DNA from: Saururus chinensis
Taxonomy: Eukaryota; Streptophyta; Magnoliopsida; Piperales; Saururaceae
Assembly (NCBI GenBank): GCA_035235625.1
Contig: CP141145.1
Coordinates: forward strand, 33,274,668 to 33,338,667
DNA length: 64,000 nt
Direction of reading: 5' to 3'
The position numbers and the translations under genes are program-made. Within the stretch, counting starts at the first letter, position 1; each line of letters opens with the position of its first letter. Under the pieces are notes generated by a model. The model did no database searches, had not been told where the DNA came from, and was given only the letters and a program-made list of their open reading frames with translations. Positions 11,712 to 23,280 of this stretch are shown here, piece by piece.

Positions 11712-12517
11712 TGTAAGCCCCTCCACTTTTTGTATAGGCAAGGGGGCAACTACCCCTATACTTGGCAGCGGACAACCAAGTAAGCTTGGGCGACGGACAG
11801 CCTAGGCAGCCCCTTGGGCACAGATGGATGCTTGGAGCAGTGTGGGAGCAGTTCTGGATGCGCACTCGCCTTGCGGAGTAGGTTGAGGCAGAGTCCCTGC
11901 GCGGGCAGGACTCTAAGTGGCTTGCCGGGCGCCACAACCCTTTAGGGACGGACTCCTAGGGGCGCTAGAACGCAGGGAAGCAGCACAGCCTGACTCCTAG
12001 TGCAGATAGGAGAGGATGTATAGGTTTTCCTTGATAGATGGACTCTAGATGTAGTAGGGCGCTTGACTCCTAGCCGAAGATGGATTCCTTCACAGGTTTC
12101 TTGATTTGTGTTGGGATGCCCCATTGGGCTGGGAGAGTTGGGATAGGGAGGGACTCTGTATACATTGGGCTGGGTTGTATTCTTAGTGCGATAAGGACTA
12201 GCAATGCTGAGTCTATTTATAGGGAGAGGATGGGTCGGTCATGGCTGACAGAGAATTGTTGAAGACGAACCAGAGAGTGCTCTATGCAGCGACTTGGCTT
12301 GTCAGCCCAGGTCCTCTCCCTGCCTTTGTAACTGACGGACTGTGATTACATAGCATTGGGTAGAGCCCCTTTGCGCCAGAGACGACCGTGTTGGCTGGTT
12401 GCTTGTTTCCCTTGTGCATACGAGAGGGAAGGTCGCGAGAGGAGTAGGCTGTTGGCTGCACGTTGCAGTCAGGCCATCACGGGTGTGGATGCTAAGCAAA
12501 GCTATGCGCCTGTGACA
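11712..12517 (+). repeat. 3' LTR of chromovirus
   Basis: Starts TGTAAGCCCCTCC just after a purine-rich tract (GGTTGGGGGAGTCC) and ends GCGCCTGTGACA, about 806 bp. Its last 216 bases match the partial 5' LTR at 1-211. A minus-strand solo LTR at 15898-17031 is related to it. Confidence 0.85.
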
Positions 12518-12640
12518 ATTACCATAATGATAAAAATGATAAAAACTAGAAATGTAGCTATTAATATATGTAGGAGGGAGTATTTTGGAACAAAATGGTG
12601 GACACATTGTCCCATCATTAGCCTATTAAATAGTCTAGAT

Positions 12641-12890
12641 GCCGCACTACATAGGAAGTGTTTTTCATGTTCCCTCTTCAAGGTGAGCCGAGTGTAAAAA
12701 ATGCCCGGGAGTCATCGGATTTCAAGATCGGTAGCACACCCGCTAGCATAGGCTAGCATAATACTTACGCTAACATGTGCTAGCATGTGCACCACCGATC
12801 TTGAAATCCAACGGCTCCTGAGTGTTTCTTACGCTCGGCTCACTGTCATAGTAGAGCATAGAAAATGCTTCCCACTGTATGTCTTCCACA
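12641..12890. mobile_element. Long-hairpin MITE
   Basis: Two inverted arms, best matched at 12683-12735 and 12785-12843: GTGAGCCGAGTGTAA on the left faces TTACGCTCGGCTCAC on the right, and GGATTTCAAGATCGG faces CCGATCTTGAAATCC. Weaker pairing runs outward to about 12641 and 12890. It has no coding capacity and no clear target duplication, so the superfamily is not assigned. Confidence 0.65.
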
Positions 12891-14100
12891 TTTTTTTCTT
12901 ATAAAGCATTGGGCTTCCACTACTAAGCCCAATATGGGCCTAATATAATTGATTAGGTCACCCTTTTTATCTTATAAGTGAGTTTCAAACTTTTAGACTA
13001 TATAAGGTACCAAAATACCTTTTTCACTTTTTTTTAGTGTTAAAGTCTCGAGTCTACTTAGTAACAGTTTAGTAAGCCTACCACAAAACTCAAATTAGGC
13101 TTTGTACATGTCATAACATACATCAAACTGCTAATAGTCTGTGCATATGACACTTTCCATCCAAAGTTTATTTTCTTTAGTTCAAGGATGGGGAAGACGT
13201 CTAAGTGTTCGAATCCCCACAACCACATTACATTTGTGGCACAATGATTTGAATAGGGATACCATTAGGTCATGTTTAGGGCAAGTAATGTCAAACCTGA
13301 ACTCAATATCAATAAATGAAAATTTTGAATCCAACCTGAATAGTTTGAAAACTCAAATCCAACCCTAATGTTCATCAAAATACATAGCAAAATTTTAAAA
13401 TTTTATATTTATCTTTAATAAGGTTGGGTTGAAACTCGACCTTGGCCCAAATAGCCATTCAGGTTAAATTTGAAAACTAAAATAAGACTCATTAGGGTCA
13501 AATTAGGTTTTACCTATAGTAGCATCCCTAATTGTGAATAAGAGATTCACAATGATAATTTCAATGAATTTAGATGGGAAAAGAAGAGAATAGGAGGGGG
13601 GTAATAAGAGAAACAAATAAAAGAGGACAAAGAATTAGGATTTGAGAGAGATTTTTGATGAAAGGGGTGATAATACGACGAAATAGGAGAAAGATGAGGG
13701 GAAGAAAGAGTGGATAAAGGAGGTTGAGCCAACGAGTTCTATTCAACGCTCTTCACTTCATTGATTATTGAGATCAATGCTTTACATTAAATGTATAGAA
13801 ATCCTAAACGAGTTGAAACAACTAGCCTTCAACAACTCCCTAATAGCATCTTAATCAATAGTAAAACAAACCTACACCTAATGAGCTTCTAACGGGCCAC
13901 AATACCTTTCTTAGCCAATCAATGTGTGTGCTCGTGGCTCATTAAGTTGCAGTTATATTTTTATTTTTGATGTAGTCTACTCTGTCATGTCCCCCTACAA
14001 AGATTAGGGGTGTTAGATTTGCATTGTCTGTTCATGTCCGCATCTCTAAGTGAATAAGGTGGACAATTTTTTGTGTCTTAAGTAAAATTAAACCAGACTT
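12891..14100. other. Gene-free stretch; possible SINE trace near 13175-13230
   Basis: No credible gene. Around 13175-13230 a TAGTTCAAGGATGG stretch (box A-like) precedes GTTCGAATCCCC (box B-like), the promoter layout of a tRNA-derived SINE. No poly-A tail or target duplication was established, so this is weak. The stretch 13540-13740 is purine-rich on the plus strand. Confidence 0.3.
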
Positions 14101-14116
14101 AATTTATTTTACGGGC

Positions 14117-15581
14117 AATGCTGTCCAGTTTTACTGGGTTTTGAAACCCGGTCCAGAAGGAACCGGCCAAGTGAACCGGTGGTCCGTCGGCCTGGCCCGC
14201 ATCGGTTCACCCGGGTTAATTTTTTCTTCTTCTCATGGAATCGGGTCCCGACTCCCTCGAGTCCCCTCTGCGTGCGGAGTGCTGAATGCTCCCGCCGCCG
14301 GTCGCCTCCGCCGTCCCAGCTTCCCCTCCGACTTTCCCCTACCCTCTCCCTCACTCGGTCCCCCCTCCATCCAGAGCAAGAGGTCCCTCCTCCGCGGATC
14401 AGGCGCTCAGCCCTCGCTCATCTGCTGTCATCCCGGTGCCTCCGCCACTTTTAAGAAGAAGGTAGTATTGCCATACGCCTCTCTATCTATCTATAAGTGC
14501 CATATTTTCCTCCTATCACTTAAATGTTTTTTATGAAGAAATTTCGTCTTTTATTATGCGCATAGTTGGTGTTTGTCAAAATGCTTGATGGCAAAGGTGA
14601 TTTCTTACATGTTAAATTTAAGTGCCGTTCGTTTATGCATTTGATTTGTGACATATATTTGGTAGATGTTTGTCAAAATGCTCAAGGTTAAATTTAAGTG
14701 CTCATCTTTTATATTATGCACTGATCGTTTATGCATTTATTAGTGAAATGTTAACACGCTTAAAAAATGGTAAACTAGGATTTGTATGAGTGTTGAAATG
14801 TGCTAATTTAAATAGAATTTGATTTGAGTGCTGATTTAACTTTAAGTTATCACTATTTAAGATTTAAGGGTTTGTTAGATTTAAGGGTATGATTTAAGGT
14901 GCACTAGTTGTCTCATTTTTAACGTTAGTTTTGTATTAAACTTATCATCAATGATATAGGGATTTCAGGAGTGCTGATTGTGTGTAAATTAAAAAAAAAA
15001 GTGCTGATTGTGGCTTTTGTTAGAGTTGATAGTGGGGCTGAGGTTTGTTGGCCATTACAATCCACTGACTTTCATGCATGATCATGTCCTTTTTCCTGTG
15101 AAATGTGTATGTGCTCCTACTTCGTCGTAGAGACTTCTCTTCAGATTCTGAAGCTCTTCGGTGGAGTATTTTGGATGGTTTTCTATTGGGATATGCAGGA
15201 TTTTTTTTCCTACTGCAAAAAAAAAAGGTTAATACTGAATGCAGCTTGAGCTCAATGTTTTTTTTCTTTTCTTTTTTGGTGATGGGAGTTAATTATACTT
15301 AATTATGAACTATTTTTACTGCTACCAAAATCCTCAAGCTTTGTAAAATAAAAGTGTGCCTCTTTGTACTTTGTGAGGTTCAATTTGTAATGTAGAGCTG
15401 AGGCAAATACTTGGGCTCAATTTGTGCTCCCACCTCTTTGATATTCTTTGAGGGGTGGGAGTGGGAGGGTTGATGTTTTATACTAACCCGGGCCAACCTG
15501 GGCTGACCTGCCGGTTGAACCCGGTTGGCCCGACCCAACCACCAATCCAGGTAAGCAACTAGGTTACTTTCAAAAACATTG
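14117..15581. mobile_element. Possible non-autonomous hAT-related element with a GC-rich insert
   Basis: The right part (15485-15581), read on the minus strand, starts CAATGTTTTTGAAAG and runs into GATTGGTGGTTGGGTCGGGC and CAACCGGGTTCAACCGG, like the hAT MITEs at 20450 and 59030. The left part (14117-14215) has related text (AAACCCGGTCC, GAACCGGTGGTCCG) pointing inward. No matching 8-bp duplication was found, so two separate fragments are possible. Between them, 14230-14461 is unusually GC- and CT-rich and ends AAGAAGAAG followed by a donor-like GTAGTATT. Confidence 0.35.
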
Positions 15582-15897
15582 CTCTTATCCCATAATTGGT
15601 TGTCACCTCCTTTCCACTACTTGCTGCTTGCCACTTGCTGCCTGCCATCTCTTCCCAATGGTCGTCACATCACCAGCAGGCAGGCAGGCAGCAGCATGGA
15701 GCCCCGCCACAGTCCCATATAGGTAGGCCCTCTCATTCTGCCCTTCTTCATCCTCCCCATTGGGTGATTCCCCACTGTGCTCCTCTATCTCCATACTGAA
15801 GAAATATTATTTTTTGGAGAGCAACAACTAGACCCTACCCAATTTTGGCACAAAAATCATGAAATCTTGTTTTGGTCCTCTTGTACACATTAGCAAG
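15582..15897. other. Short gene-free stretch
   Basis: Between the hAT-like fragment and the solo LTR. It contains a short CAGG microsatellite near 15675-15690. No gene was recognised. The last five bases (GCAAG) are the target duplication of the next element. Confidence 0.5.
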
Positions 15898-17031
15898 TGT
15901 TACAGGCGTGAAGCTATGCCTAGCGTTCGCGTACGTGATAGCCTGGCTGCGCCGTGCAGCCAATAGCCTATCCACCCAAGTTTATGCAAATCCAAAACAA
16001 AGGGAAAGAAAAGGAAAAAAAGTGGACCACCTCCAAAACTTTTTATTCAGCATGCAGTTTACACTAACAAGGCCCCTACCTTGCTCTCAAACCCAACTCC
16101 GACACTGTATCTTGCAAACCATTTCTCCCCTTGGCTGAAATCTGCTTCAAGCCTTGCTGAGTTGCTGAGTATGGTCTGCCCCTTGGTTGAGTGCACTCCC
16201 AATAGCTCCTCCAAGTCGTCAACAAAGTGTTTGCTGCACAACAGTCCATTTGAACTGTGGGCAGTGTTCTCAATCCGCCGCTCACAGAATTATGAGATTT
16301 CTGAATGCTTGAATAATTTCCTCTAACCTGCCATGACGCCCCTTTTATATAGAGAAAGGGTAAGGAAGTTTAGTACTACTAGGACTAGCCTGACCTTAGT
16401 TACAAATTCGGAATCCCACATCCCTGCCCTATTACAAATAGGAAACCAACCCATATATATGCCCAAAACAGTCCCAAAGAAGTCCTAACTTAACTAAAAG
16501 TCGAGTTGTGCCCTCCTTCAAGTGTCCTGCCTCTCCTAGCGTACCTCGGGACTCCTACTTCGGCTAAAAATCCTATGCTTGAATGCCTTCTCGTCTCAGC
16601 AGAGTCTTAGCTGCGTCCTCTTCTTGCATGGAGTCCTTGTCCCGCTAGGATTTGACCATATTGAGCAATCCAACTTGCACACAACTCCTTGTCCGAGCTT
16701 CCTACTTGTACACAACTCCTTGTCAGGGTTTCCTACTTGCATTAGGCCTCCGAGGCGACTCCTAGTCGCACTAAAAAACATGGGAACGAATCAATAACCA
16801 TCTACAACGTCTCTTTTACTTTAAGTAGGAGTTGTCCAAGAGTCCCGATCTTCCTAAGAACCGTCCTAGGTGATGGCGCCCAGCCCGCCATCGAATCCTA
16901 CTATGAGCAGGACTTGTATAGGAGTCCGTCAACGCAGTAATGCCGTCGTTTCTCAGCTTTCCCTTTGTTGTCCATTTGCCAAGCTAAAACTCATCCGCCC
17001 CTTAGCCTATCCCACGACTAAGGGTCTAACA
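15898..17031 (-). mobile_element. Solo LTR related to the first chromovirus
   Basis: Flanked by perfect 5-bp duplications GCAAG (15893-15897 and 17032-17036). On the minus strand it starts TGTTAGACCCTTAG and ends GCCTGTAACA. Its plus-strand left end (TGTTACAGGCG...AGCTATGCCTAGC, then CGTGATAGCCTGGCTGC) aligns with the reverse complement of the end of the 11712-12517 LTR. A TATA-like TATATAAAAGG lies on the minus strand near 16340-16352. There is no internal domain, so it arose by LTR-LTR recombination. Confidence 0.85.
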
Positions 17032-17036
17032 GCAAG

Positions 17037-18650
17037 TCTGCATTTCTGGTAGTCATTTACTTGGATATACTTGAAGCATCAGTCATTATGATGCTTGCTA
17101 AACTGTTGCTTTCGCTTGGGTCTAAGCATGCAAAAAGTGCATTAAACCTTATGTAGCAAAAGCTAGCCATGATTATTGGGCACAGTGGATTGCAGATGCA
17201 GGTTTGAGCCAATATATAAGTTGCAAAATGTTATCTACCAGATTCTACTTTCTCAGGTTTGTAAATGCTGCTTCTGATATGTCTGGGTAAAAATTGTTTT
17301 CAAGCCATGTGGGAAGTCAAAAAAATTGTTCACAGATTTAAGTGGGTCAAATGAGAGTCCTAGGCCACTTTGTGGTCTAAAATTTCCTACAGAATTACTT
17401 GTTAAATCAATTGTGTAATCAGTATGATCTTCTTCATATCTAATTTATGAAGCTGTTAAAAGATGCTGATTGAGGCTCAACGATAATCATTTTTGCATTC
17501 AATTTTGTTTTGACCTACGAATGCGGATGTTGGAAAGAATGTGTTGAAGAATCCTGAAGATGAAGAGTTTTTGTATACATTTTCCCAAAGGAGGATCTGA
17601 TTGGATAATCCATGAGTTTCTCCATTTAATTTTTTAAAATAAATTTAAATTTATTTATTTTGTGAAACCAAATGGAGCTTAATGTAGGTCAGAGTATAAT
17701 TTTTTTTATTAATGTTGTGTTTGCGTACTACTACTGCTTCTAAGTTATATGAAACATCTACTAAATAGTGTAAAACTATCCAATCTTCTCCACATAATTA
17801 TTGAAAAAAAATCCTTATCTATTGAATGATTGTGGGAAGTAGGGCATTTGGTGAGTTGAAATGAAACAACAAATTAATATTTATCTTTTTGAATGTCCGT
17901 GTCCGCTCGTGTCTGCCACAGACATGGGTGAACAAATGCGGACATGGTGTAATAGGTGTCTGGTCCAGCATGGATTGTCGCATACCAGCAAAGCATAGTA
18001 TTTGTGACATGTGATGGGGCACACACATGTGTGGGTGTGTTCTATACTTGGTGTGCATACGTTGCAGGAATTGTCTGCAATGTTCCACGTACCCTTGTAT
18101 GCATGCATTGCAGGGAAGACTTGCAACGATGTATAACATGTGTACATAACATTGCGTAGAATGTACGCAACGATGCACACACATGGTTGACCATGTTGAG
18201 ACTTGGCTAACTTGTTGTTTGTAGTATTAACACGTCCCCTCCCCCTAAGATAGCATTGGAGAGTCTTGCGGACCAGTTCAGGGCATTTGGCAAACTTTGG
18301 ATCAGGCATGCGCATACAATTACTTTGGCTACCACTTCAGTAATGTGCAAGAAATTTCGTATTCTATATAGGGGGGACTTAGTGAGCTAAAATATTTAAG
18401 TTGTTGGTATAATATTTAACCTTGTAACTGGCTGCCATAGAACGCAACAAAGGCTTGTTCGGTTGCTAGCCAACATGCCAGAATAGATAAATACGTCCAT
18501 ATGTGAACACTCCTTGGCAAAGAGGTTCGGGAAGGCCCAATTTCTTCTATGGCCTTTGGTACTAATTCCGTTCTTTCTTTGAAAAGTTTTGCTAGGTATC
18601 CGACATTAAAAGAACCATGTTCAGCTTAATCTTTGTGGGTTCCCACTTTT
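17037..18650. other. Gene-free stretch upstream of mL54
   Basis: No gene recognised. The stretch 17880-18190 is rich in TGCATGCATTGCAGG and ACATGTG-like words and could be decayed repeat DNA. Open frames here lack any family signature. Confidence 0.4.
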
Positions 18651-18693
18651 AAAGGAGGGAAGATTCCGTAGCACTTTCTTGTCGTTGTTGTGC

Positions 18694-18766
18694 TGGGCTT
18701 GTGGGCTGTCGTAAGGGAGAATCCAGCAGTTCTCGTTCTCCATCTCCTTTCCTCTGGAAGTGGGCT
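18694..18766 (+). promoter_or_regulatory. Three TGGGCT site II-like elements before mL54
   Basis: TGGGCT occurs at 18694, 18702 and 18761. In plants, TGGGCY (site II) motifs are common in promoters of ribosomal protein and mitochondrial-function genes. They lie just before the probable first, non-coding exon of the mL54 gene (ending about 18862). The function is inferred from motif and position only. Confidence 0.5.
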
Positions 18767-18862
18767 TTGTGCTGTTGCTGGCACTCATTGCGTTCCCTTC
18801 TCTCTTGTGCCAGTCAACCGTCGCCATTCTCGCACAGCCGCTAGCTCGGCTGATGCTCAAGG

Positions 18863-21546
18863 GTGAATTTCTTTCCCTCTGCCTCTCCTTGCTCTCAGTT
18901 ACCTCTCACTCTCCCATTCTTTAGCTATTTCCTTTTCATCCTTCTCTCTCTTGTTAATGGGGGATAGTATTTAGTTGCTTTTGTAACTGTTCAAACTATT
19001 TGCAAGTGATGGGTTGTTTTTGCTTTTCTTGAATTTTCCGTCCCAGTCTTCCATGTGCTTGGAACTTGGGCTACTGCTACTGGCATTCAGTTTAATGGCT
19101 GTACAACTGCATATAAACTTAATTGAAAAACCGAAATTTTGATGAAATGTGATGATGCTTTGTTCATTTTTGCTGATTTTGGGTTTGGTGCTGGAAAAGG
19201 AGATTGAAGTTGAATGTGAAAAAACTGAATTTTCCAGGTTCAGTTTGTTTTCTAGCTGATACCAAATCCATTATTCCTAGCATGTTTCACTCTGCAGGCC
19301 TTTGATCTTTTGCTCATTGGCCCTTGTAGGCATTTTATGGATTGTAGTTGTTTGCGTGTTTGGGTTTATCAATACTGTATCATGTTCTAACAGAGGTATA
19401 TTTCCTAATTACATGGACAGGTTAAATGTGTTGTGAGTGAATGTTTGTAATAAATAGCCAATAGGATTTATTCATTGCTTTAGATTTGAAATGGATGTCC
19501 AGCAAATTAATGTCACTTTCCTTTGACTTTTATTTTTCAAAGTTTCTCTTTCTGTTGAACCGAAATGGACCAATTTTATGCCATGCTGTCTGGTTTATGG
19601 GATAAAATGGGTTATCACTCATTGACTGGCAAAGATAGTTTTTTTAAGTTCCATCAATCACTTCTAGTTCAAGGTTGAATGAGTAGCTTTGTAAAACTGA
19701 GTGCAACAATGTGACTTTACTGCATAGTTTCGTTCCATGTTTTGTGTGGAAATCCTTAAAATGTTCAAGTCATGATCAGCTCAGCCAGGCATGTTGGAGA
19801 TGAGAAAATTAATTGATTTGACAAGGATGTTTGCATGAAAACTTCCAAAACACAAAATTTTGCACTTCGTCATGGTCTTTTGATCCATAAGATAGACAAC
19901 TAATATATATTCCAATTCTTGTTACATATAAATCATCGGCTTAAGGAACTTGAGGTTATTATTGCATCTGCTTATCCTTATTTGCAGCTTTATTGTAGCT
20001 TTGGGGATGAAATTGGTACATAGGTATTTTGTTTTATATATTTTGGGTGTATTGTAATAACCATAATATGCTACTAGTACTTGTTTAAAAATTGTGTTGT
20101 ACTTTTTGGAACTTTCATCCGTTATGTATTATTGGTTTTGCGTTTTGGACAAGCTGGCTTCTTGTTTTGAAAAGTCCTTATTATGACCTGAATATATGTG
20201 AGGTTGAGTGAAGAGGTGACCTGGAAAACGATACCTGATTAGTAAGATTGTTAAAACTCCATCTGGGATCCATGATGTGATATATTTTTTCTAGTGATGG
20301 TGGGGAAGGGAACCCTAATCTACCTAAACTATGGTGTTTCCATTTATTTGTAAATATCAAGTAGTATTGAATCCATAACTTGATAAGTTCTTTTGGCCAG
20401 TGGATATTTAATATAACTGTTATAGGCTATATGACCATAATGATTGAACCAGTGTTTTAAAAATTGACTCGGCCACCAACTTGTATTGGTGGCCTAGTCC
20501 GGGTTTTTCCTGTCAGACCAGGTATAAACTGGGTTCAACCATAAACTTATCGTTAATATGCCCAGCCTGGAAAGACAACCTGGTTAGGTTGGATCAGGTT
20601 TAACCGGCCGGGCCAGTATATAAAACACTGGATTGAACACTTTGCTGTGGGAAAATTTATCTGGCTTTAGCTTTACCTGTTCTGTACTATTAGTTAAAAA
20701 ATAGTGTCATAACAGTTTTTTCTGTTTGGGGGTTTGACATTGATGTTTCAAATATTATGTTGAAAAACAGTGTCATAAAAGCTTTTGTTGTTTGAGGTTT
20801 TGACTTTGATCTTTCAAATATTATGCTGTAAGAATTTAAAAAAGGACTTAAAAAATGATTTCTTTATGTAGCAATTACAAGAATGTTGTAGCAAATATAA
20901 TTGTGCCTTTTGATTTTGTTAGAACCTGACTCATTGACAACTTGTTAGAACATTTAAATTGAGGATAATCAAGAAGGTGCTCAGTCACTATGTGGGGGAT
21001 TTTTGGGAAAAGTTGATATCATGCTTGTCATTGTGTAAGCCTTACTCCACCTAATGGGGCCAGCTACGTGGATTTTATACATATATATGTTATAGTGAAT
21101 CATTCTCTGAAGCCATAGTGACCATTGCTTGTTGTTGAGTCTGTTCGGCTGACGATGTTACTACATTTTTTAATAAATAATTTTGCACGAAGTCAAAAGT
21201 TTCTAAATACAGAAGACATTACAATTACGTGGACTCATCAAATGAAAATATGAAACATGAAGAGACTATAATTTTCTGAATTCGTAATGATATGCTCTTT
21301 AACTGAAATGTTTTGGTGAGTTTCTGCTGCTGCCTTTCTTTTATTTCTGCAAAATCGACCTTTCTTGAATGTGTATCATAAGCTAAGTTGGGTTTACTTG
21401 GTCAGACACACAGTTGAGACAATTCTTAAACTCCATTTGTTTTGTAATGCTTGAGTTTTAGGTATATGCACTGTTTTAGGGCAGCTAATGTCCTTATATG
21501 TTGAAAATTTGAAATATTTATTAATTAGTTAATTTTCTTGGTCTAG
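18863..21546 (+). other. Probable 5'-leader intron of mL54
   Basis: A CT-rich, leader-like stretch (18740-18862) ends in CAAGG|GTGAATT. A good acceptor TTGGTCTAG|AA sits two bases before the start codon at 21549. If both are used, the leader intron is about 2.7 kb. It holds no gene and carries a hAT MITE at 20450-20630. The acceptor is convincing; the donor is a guess to be tested with transcripts. Confidence 0.5.
20450..20630. mobile_element. hAT-type MITE with 8-bp target duplication
   Basis: 181 bp starting CAGTGTTTTAAAAATTGAC and ending TATATAAAACACTG, so the terminal inverted repeat is CAGTGTTTTA. Perfect 8-bp duplications GATTGAAC flank it (20442-20449 and 20631-20638), the hallmark of hAT transposition. 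The inside is rich in GGTTCAACC and CCGGCC words. A relative sits at 59030-59227. Confidence 0.92.
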
Positions 21547-21548
21547 AA

Positions 21549-21941
21549 ATGGCAATGAGCAACTGTGGATTATTTAGACGTATTGCTGTCAGCAAGGAGG
21601 CATTGGGGATCAGAGGTTATGCAGCTGCGGGTGGCAAAGCAAAGAAGGGTTCAAAAGGAGCTGCTGCTGCTGATGCCCCTAAAGTTTCCATTCTCAGTAA
21701 AGAAATCAAGTCAACTACAGTAGTAGCTGCAAATATCTTGAAAGATGGCACAGACCCTAAAGTTTTACCCGATGCTGAATATCCTGAATGGTTGTGGCAT
21801 TTGGTGGACAAAAAACCTGCATTGAGTGAATTGAGGAGGAAGAATATAGAAAGTCTTCCATATGAAGATCTCAAACGCTTTGTGAAACTGGACAACCGTG
21901 CACGAATTAAAGAAAACAATTCTATGAAGGCAAAGAACTGA
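21549..21941 (+). CDS. mL54: Mitochondrial large-subunit ribosomal protein mL54 (plant 'L37')
   Basis: A single coding exon of 130 residues. The first ~24 residues (MAMSNCGLFRRIAVSKEALG) are basic with hydroxylated and alanine residues, as expected for a mitochondrial targeting sequence. A Lys/Ala-rich linker follows, then the conserved mL54 core from about residue 52: KEIKSTTVVAANILKDGTDP, EYPEWLWHLVDKKPALSELR and LDNRARIKENNSMKAKN at the C-terminus. Proteins of this family (mitochondrial ribosomal protein L37 of plants and fungi, mL54 in animals) belong to the large subunit of the mitoribosome. The length matches plant relatives, and the start is fixed by the targeting peptide and by the splice acceptor just before it. 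Regulation is probably through the TGGGCT motifs at 18694-18766. Confidence 0.93.
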   Translation: MAMSNCGLFRRIAVSKEALGIRGYAAAGGKAKKGSKGAAAADAPKVSILSKEIKSTTVVAANILKDGTDPKVLPDAEYPEWLWHLVDKKPALSELRRKNIESLPYEDLKRFVKLDNRARIKENNSMKAKN

Positions 21942-23109
21942 GCGTAATTATGAAGGAGAAAAAAAGTGTCCTAAATGATGTTTTAGTTGTTACTTATAGA
22001 CTATTGAACTCTTTCTTCTAACGGAATTTAACTGTTTATCCTCTTATGAGATTAATGTGGAACTTTGCAAACATTTTAATCTCTTTTGGACTTGACATAG
22101 GTTGTCTCCTTATCAAAAAGGAAAAAAATTGAAATAGGTTATATCTTTCTGTATATAGTGAGGCTTCAAATGTAGTTTTGTTACTGTTCCTACTGCAGAT
22201 CATAGTTTTTCCTCATTGGAGTTTGGTTGCCAACAATAGCAAAGATAAAAAACTTCTTATAAGCATTTTTTTTACTGCAACTTATGAGAATTAATGTAAC
22301 ACATGTAATATTTTCCATTTGGCAATAAATGAACTTCTGTTGTGCTACATAAAATTTTCTGTTGAAGATTGACTATTGATTTATGCTTAATATTTTTACT
22401 GGCTGGAATATTTGAGCAGGCAACACTTGAAGATTTCCACATAAACGTTTAAAACATATGGAATTATAAGAAATTTGCAAAGTCTGCTCTTGAGAATAAA
22501 AAACAAAGACCAGCCACTAACCAGTAACAACTCTCGAGTTAAAAGGGGAACGGGAACATGTAGATTCATTCATTCATTCTGAGTTTTGAGGTCTGATTAG
22601 TGTAGGAATTCTAAATCTTTCATAATGCTTCATTCTCGAGTGCCTTGTATAGAATGCACTCAAAATTCTTATATAGAATGCACTCAAAATTGAAGGCTAA
22701 GATGGGCCTTGAATTCCTTGGACTCGTTCTGGATAAGAAGATTTTTTCATGCTCCATTCTGTCAATGAGCTCAAAATAAAAAATACATTAAGAGCCTTTG
22801 ATATTTAAGATATACATGCTAGCACCAATACTAATGACATTAATATGTATTAACACCAAATACTAATAGCACTAATGTGTTAACATATGCGCCATATAAT
22901 ACTGTCGTTGAGCTTACCAGTAGGTAATTGTATATCTTGGGTTCGGAGATTGTTTACGTTCTCTTTCTTACCTAGCCCACGTGAGAGATCCACATGAACT
23001 TTTTTCTTTAATGATGATAACGTCCCACGTGAACGAAACTGGAAAAATCACGCTATGCTAAGTGAGCTAGCAGTAGCCCTTGATTTTGCGGGGCCCATGT
23101 AGAGTCCAG
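21942..23109. other. mL54 3' region and intergenic DNA
   Basis: Holds the probable 3' UTR of mL54 and AT-rich intergenic DNA. A 20-bp word (TATAGAATGCACTCAAAATT) is repeated near 22650 and 22672. No other gene was recognised. Confidence 0.5.
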
Positions 23110-23280
23110 GGATAGTGATATTCCCACAATAATAACACCCACAAAAACTCACACAAGTATTTTGATTGGATTGGATAAGTGGACCTCACATAAAATTTAC
23201 TTGGGCCCATGTATCTAATCCAATTAAAACACATGTATGAATTTTTGTTGTGTGTTTTTGATGTAAAAATATCATTTTCC
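23110..23280. mobile_element. 171-bp MITE, copy 1
   Basis: The left end GGATAGTGATATTCCCACA and right end AAAAATATCATTTTCC are imperfect inverted repeats that continue inward through ACACCCACAAAAACTCACAC. A second member of exactly the same length, in the opposite arm orientation, lies at 37205-37375. No target duplication is clear, so the superfamily is open. Confidence 0.75.

Larger units (their letters stand above)
1..12517 (+). mobile_element. Decayed Ty3/gypsy chromovirus split by two nested solo LTRs
   Basis: One LTR retrotransposon reads left to right: partial 5' LTR, primer-binding site, gag, protease, reverse transcriptase, RNase H, integrase, chromodomain, polypurine tract and 3' LTR. 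The chromodomain after integrase places it among the chromoviruses. Coding is broken by many stops (for example TAG at 5741, TAA at 6138) and by a frameshift near 6770, so it cannot act on its own. Two minus-strand elements of another family (970-4398 and 7191-10575) interrupt gag and integrase; coding resumes at the matching codon after each. Without them the element would be about 5.7 kb over the part seen. The left end is cut by the window, so its own target duplication cannot be checked. Confidence 0.93.
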
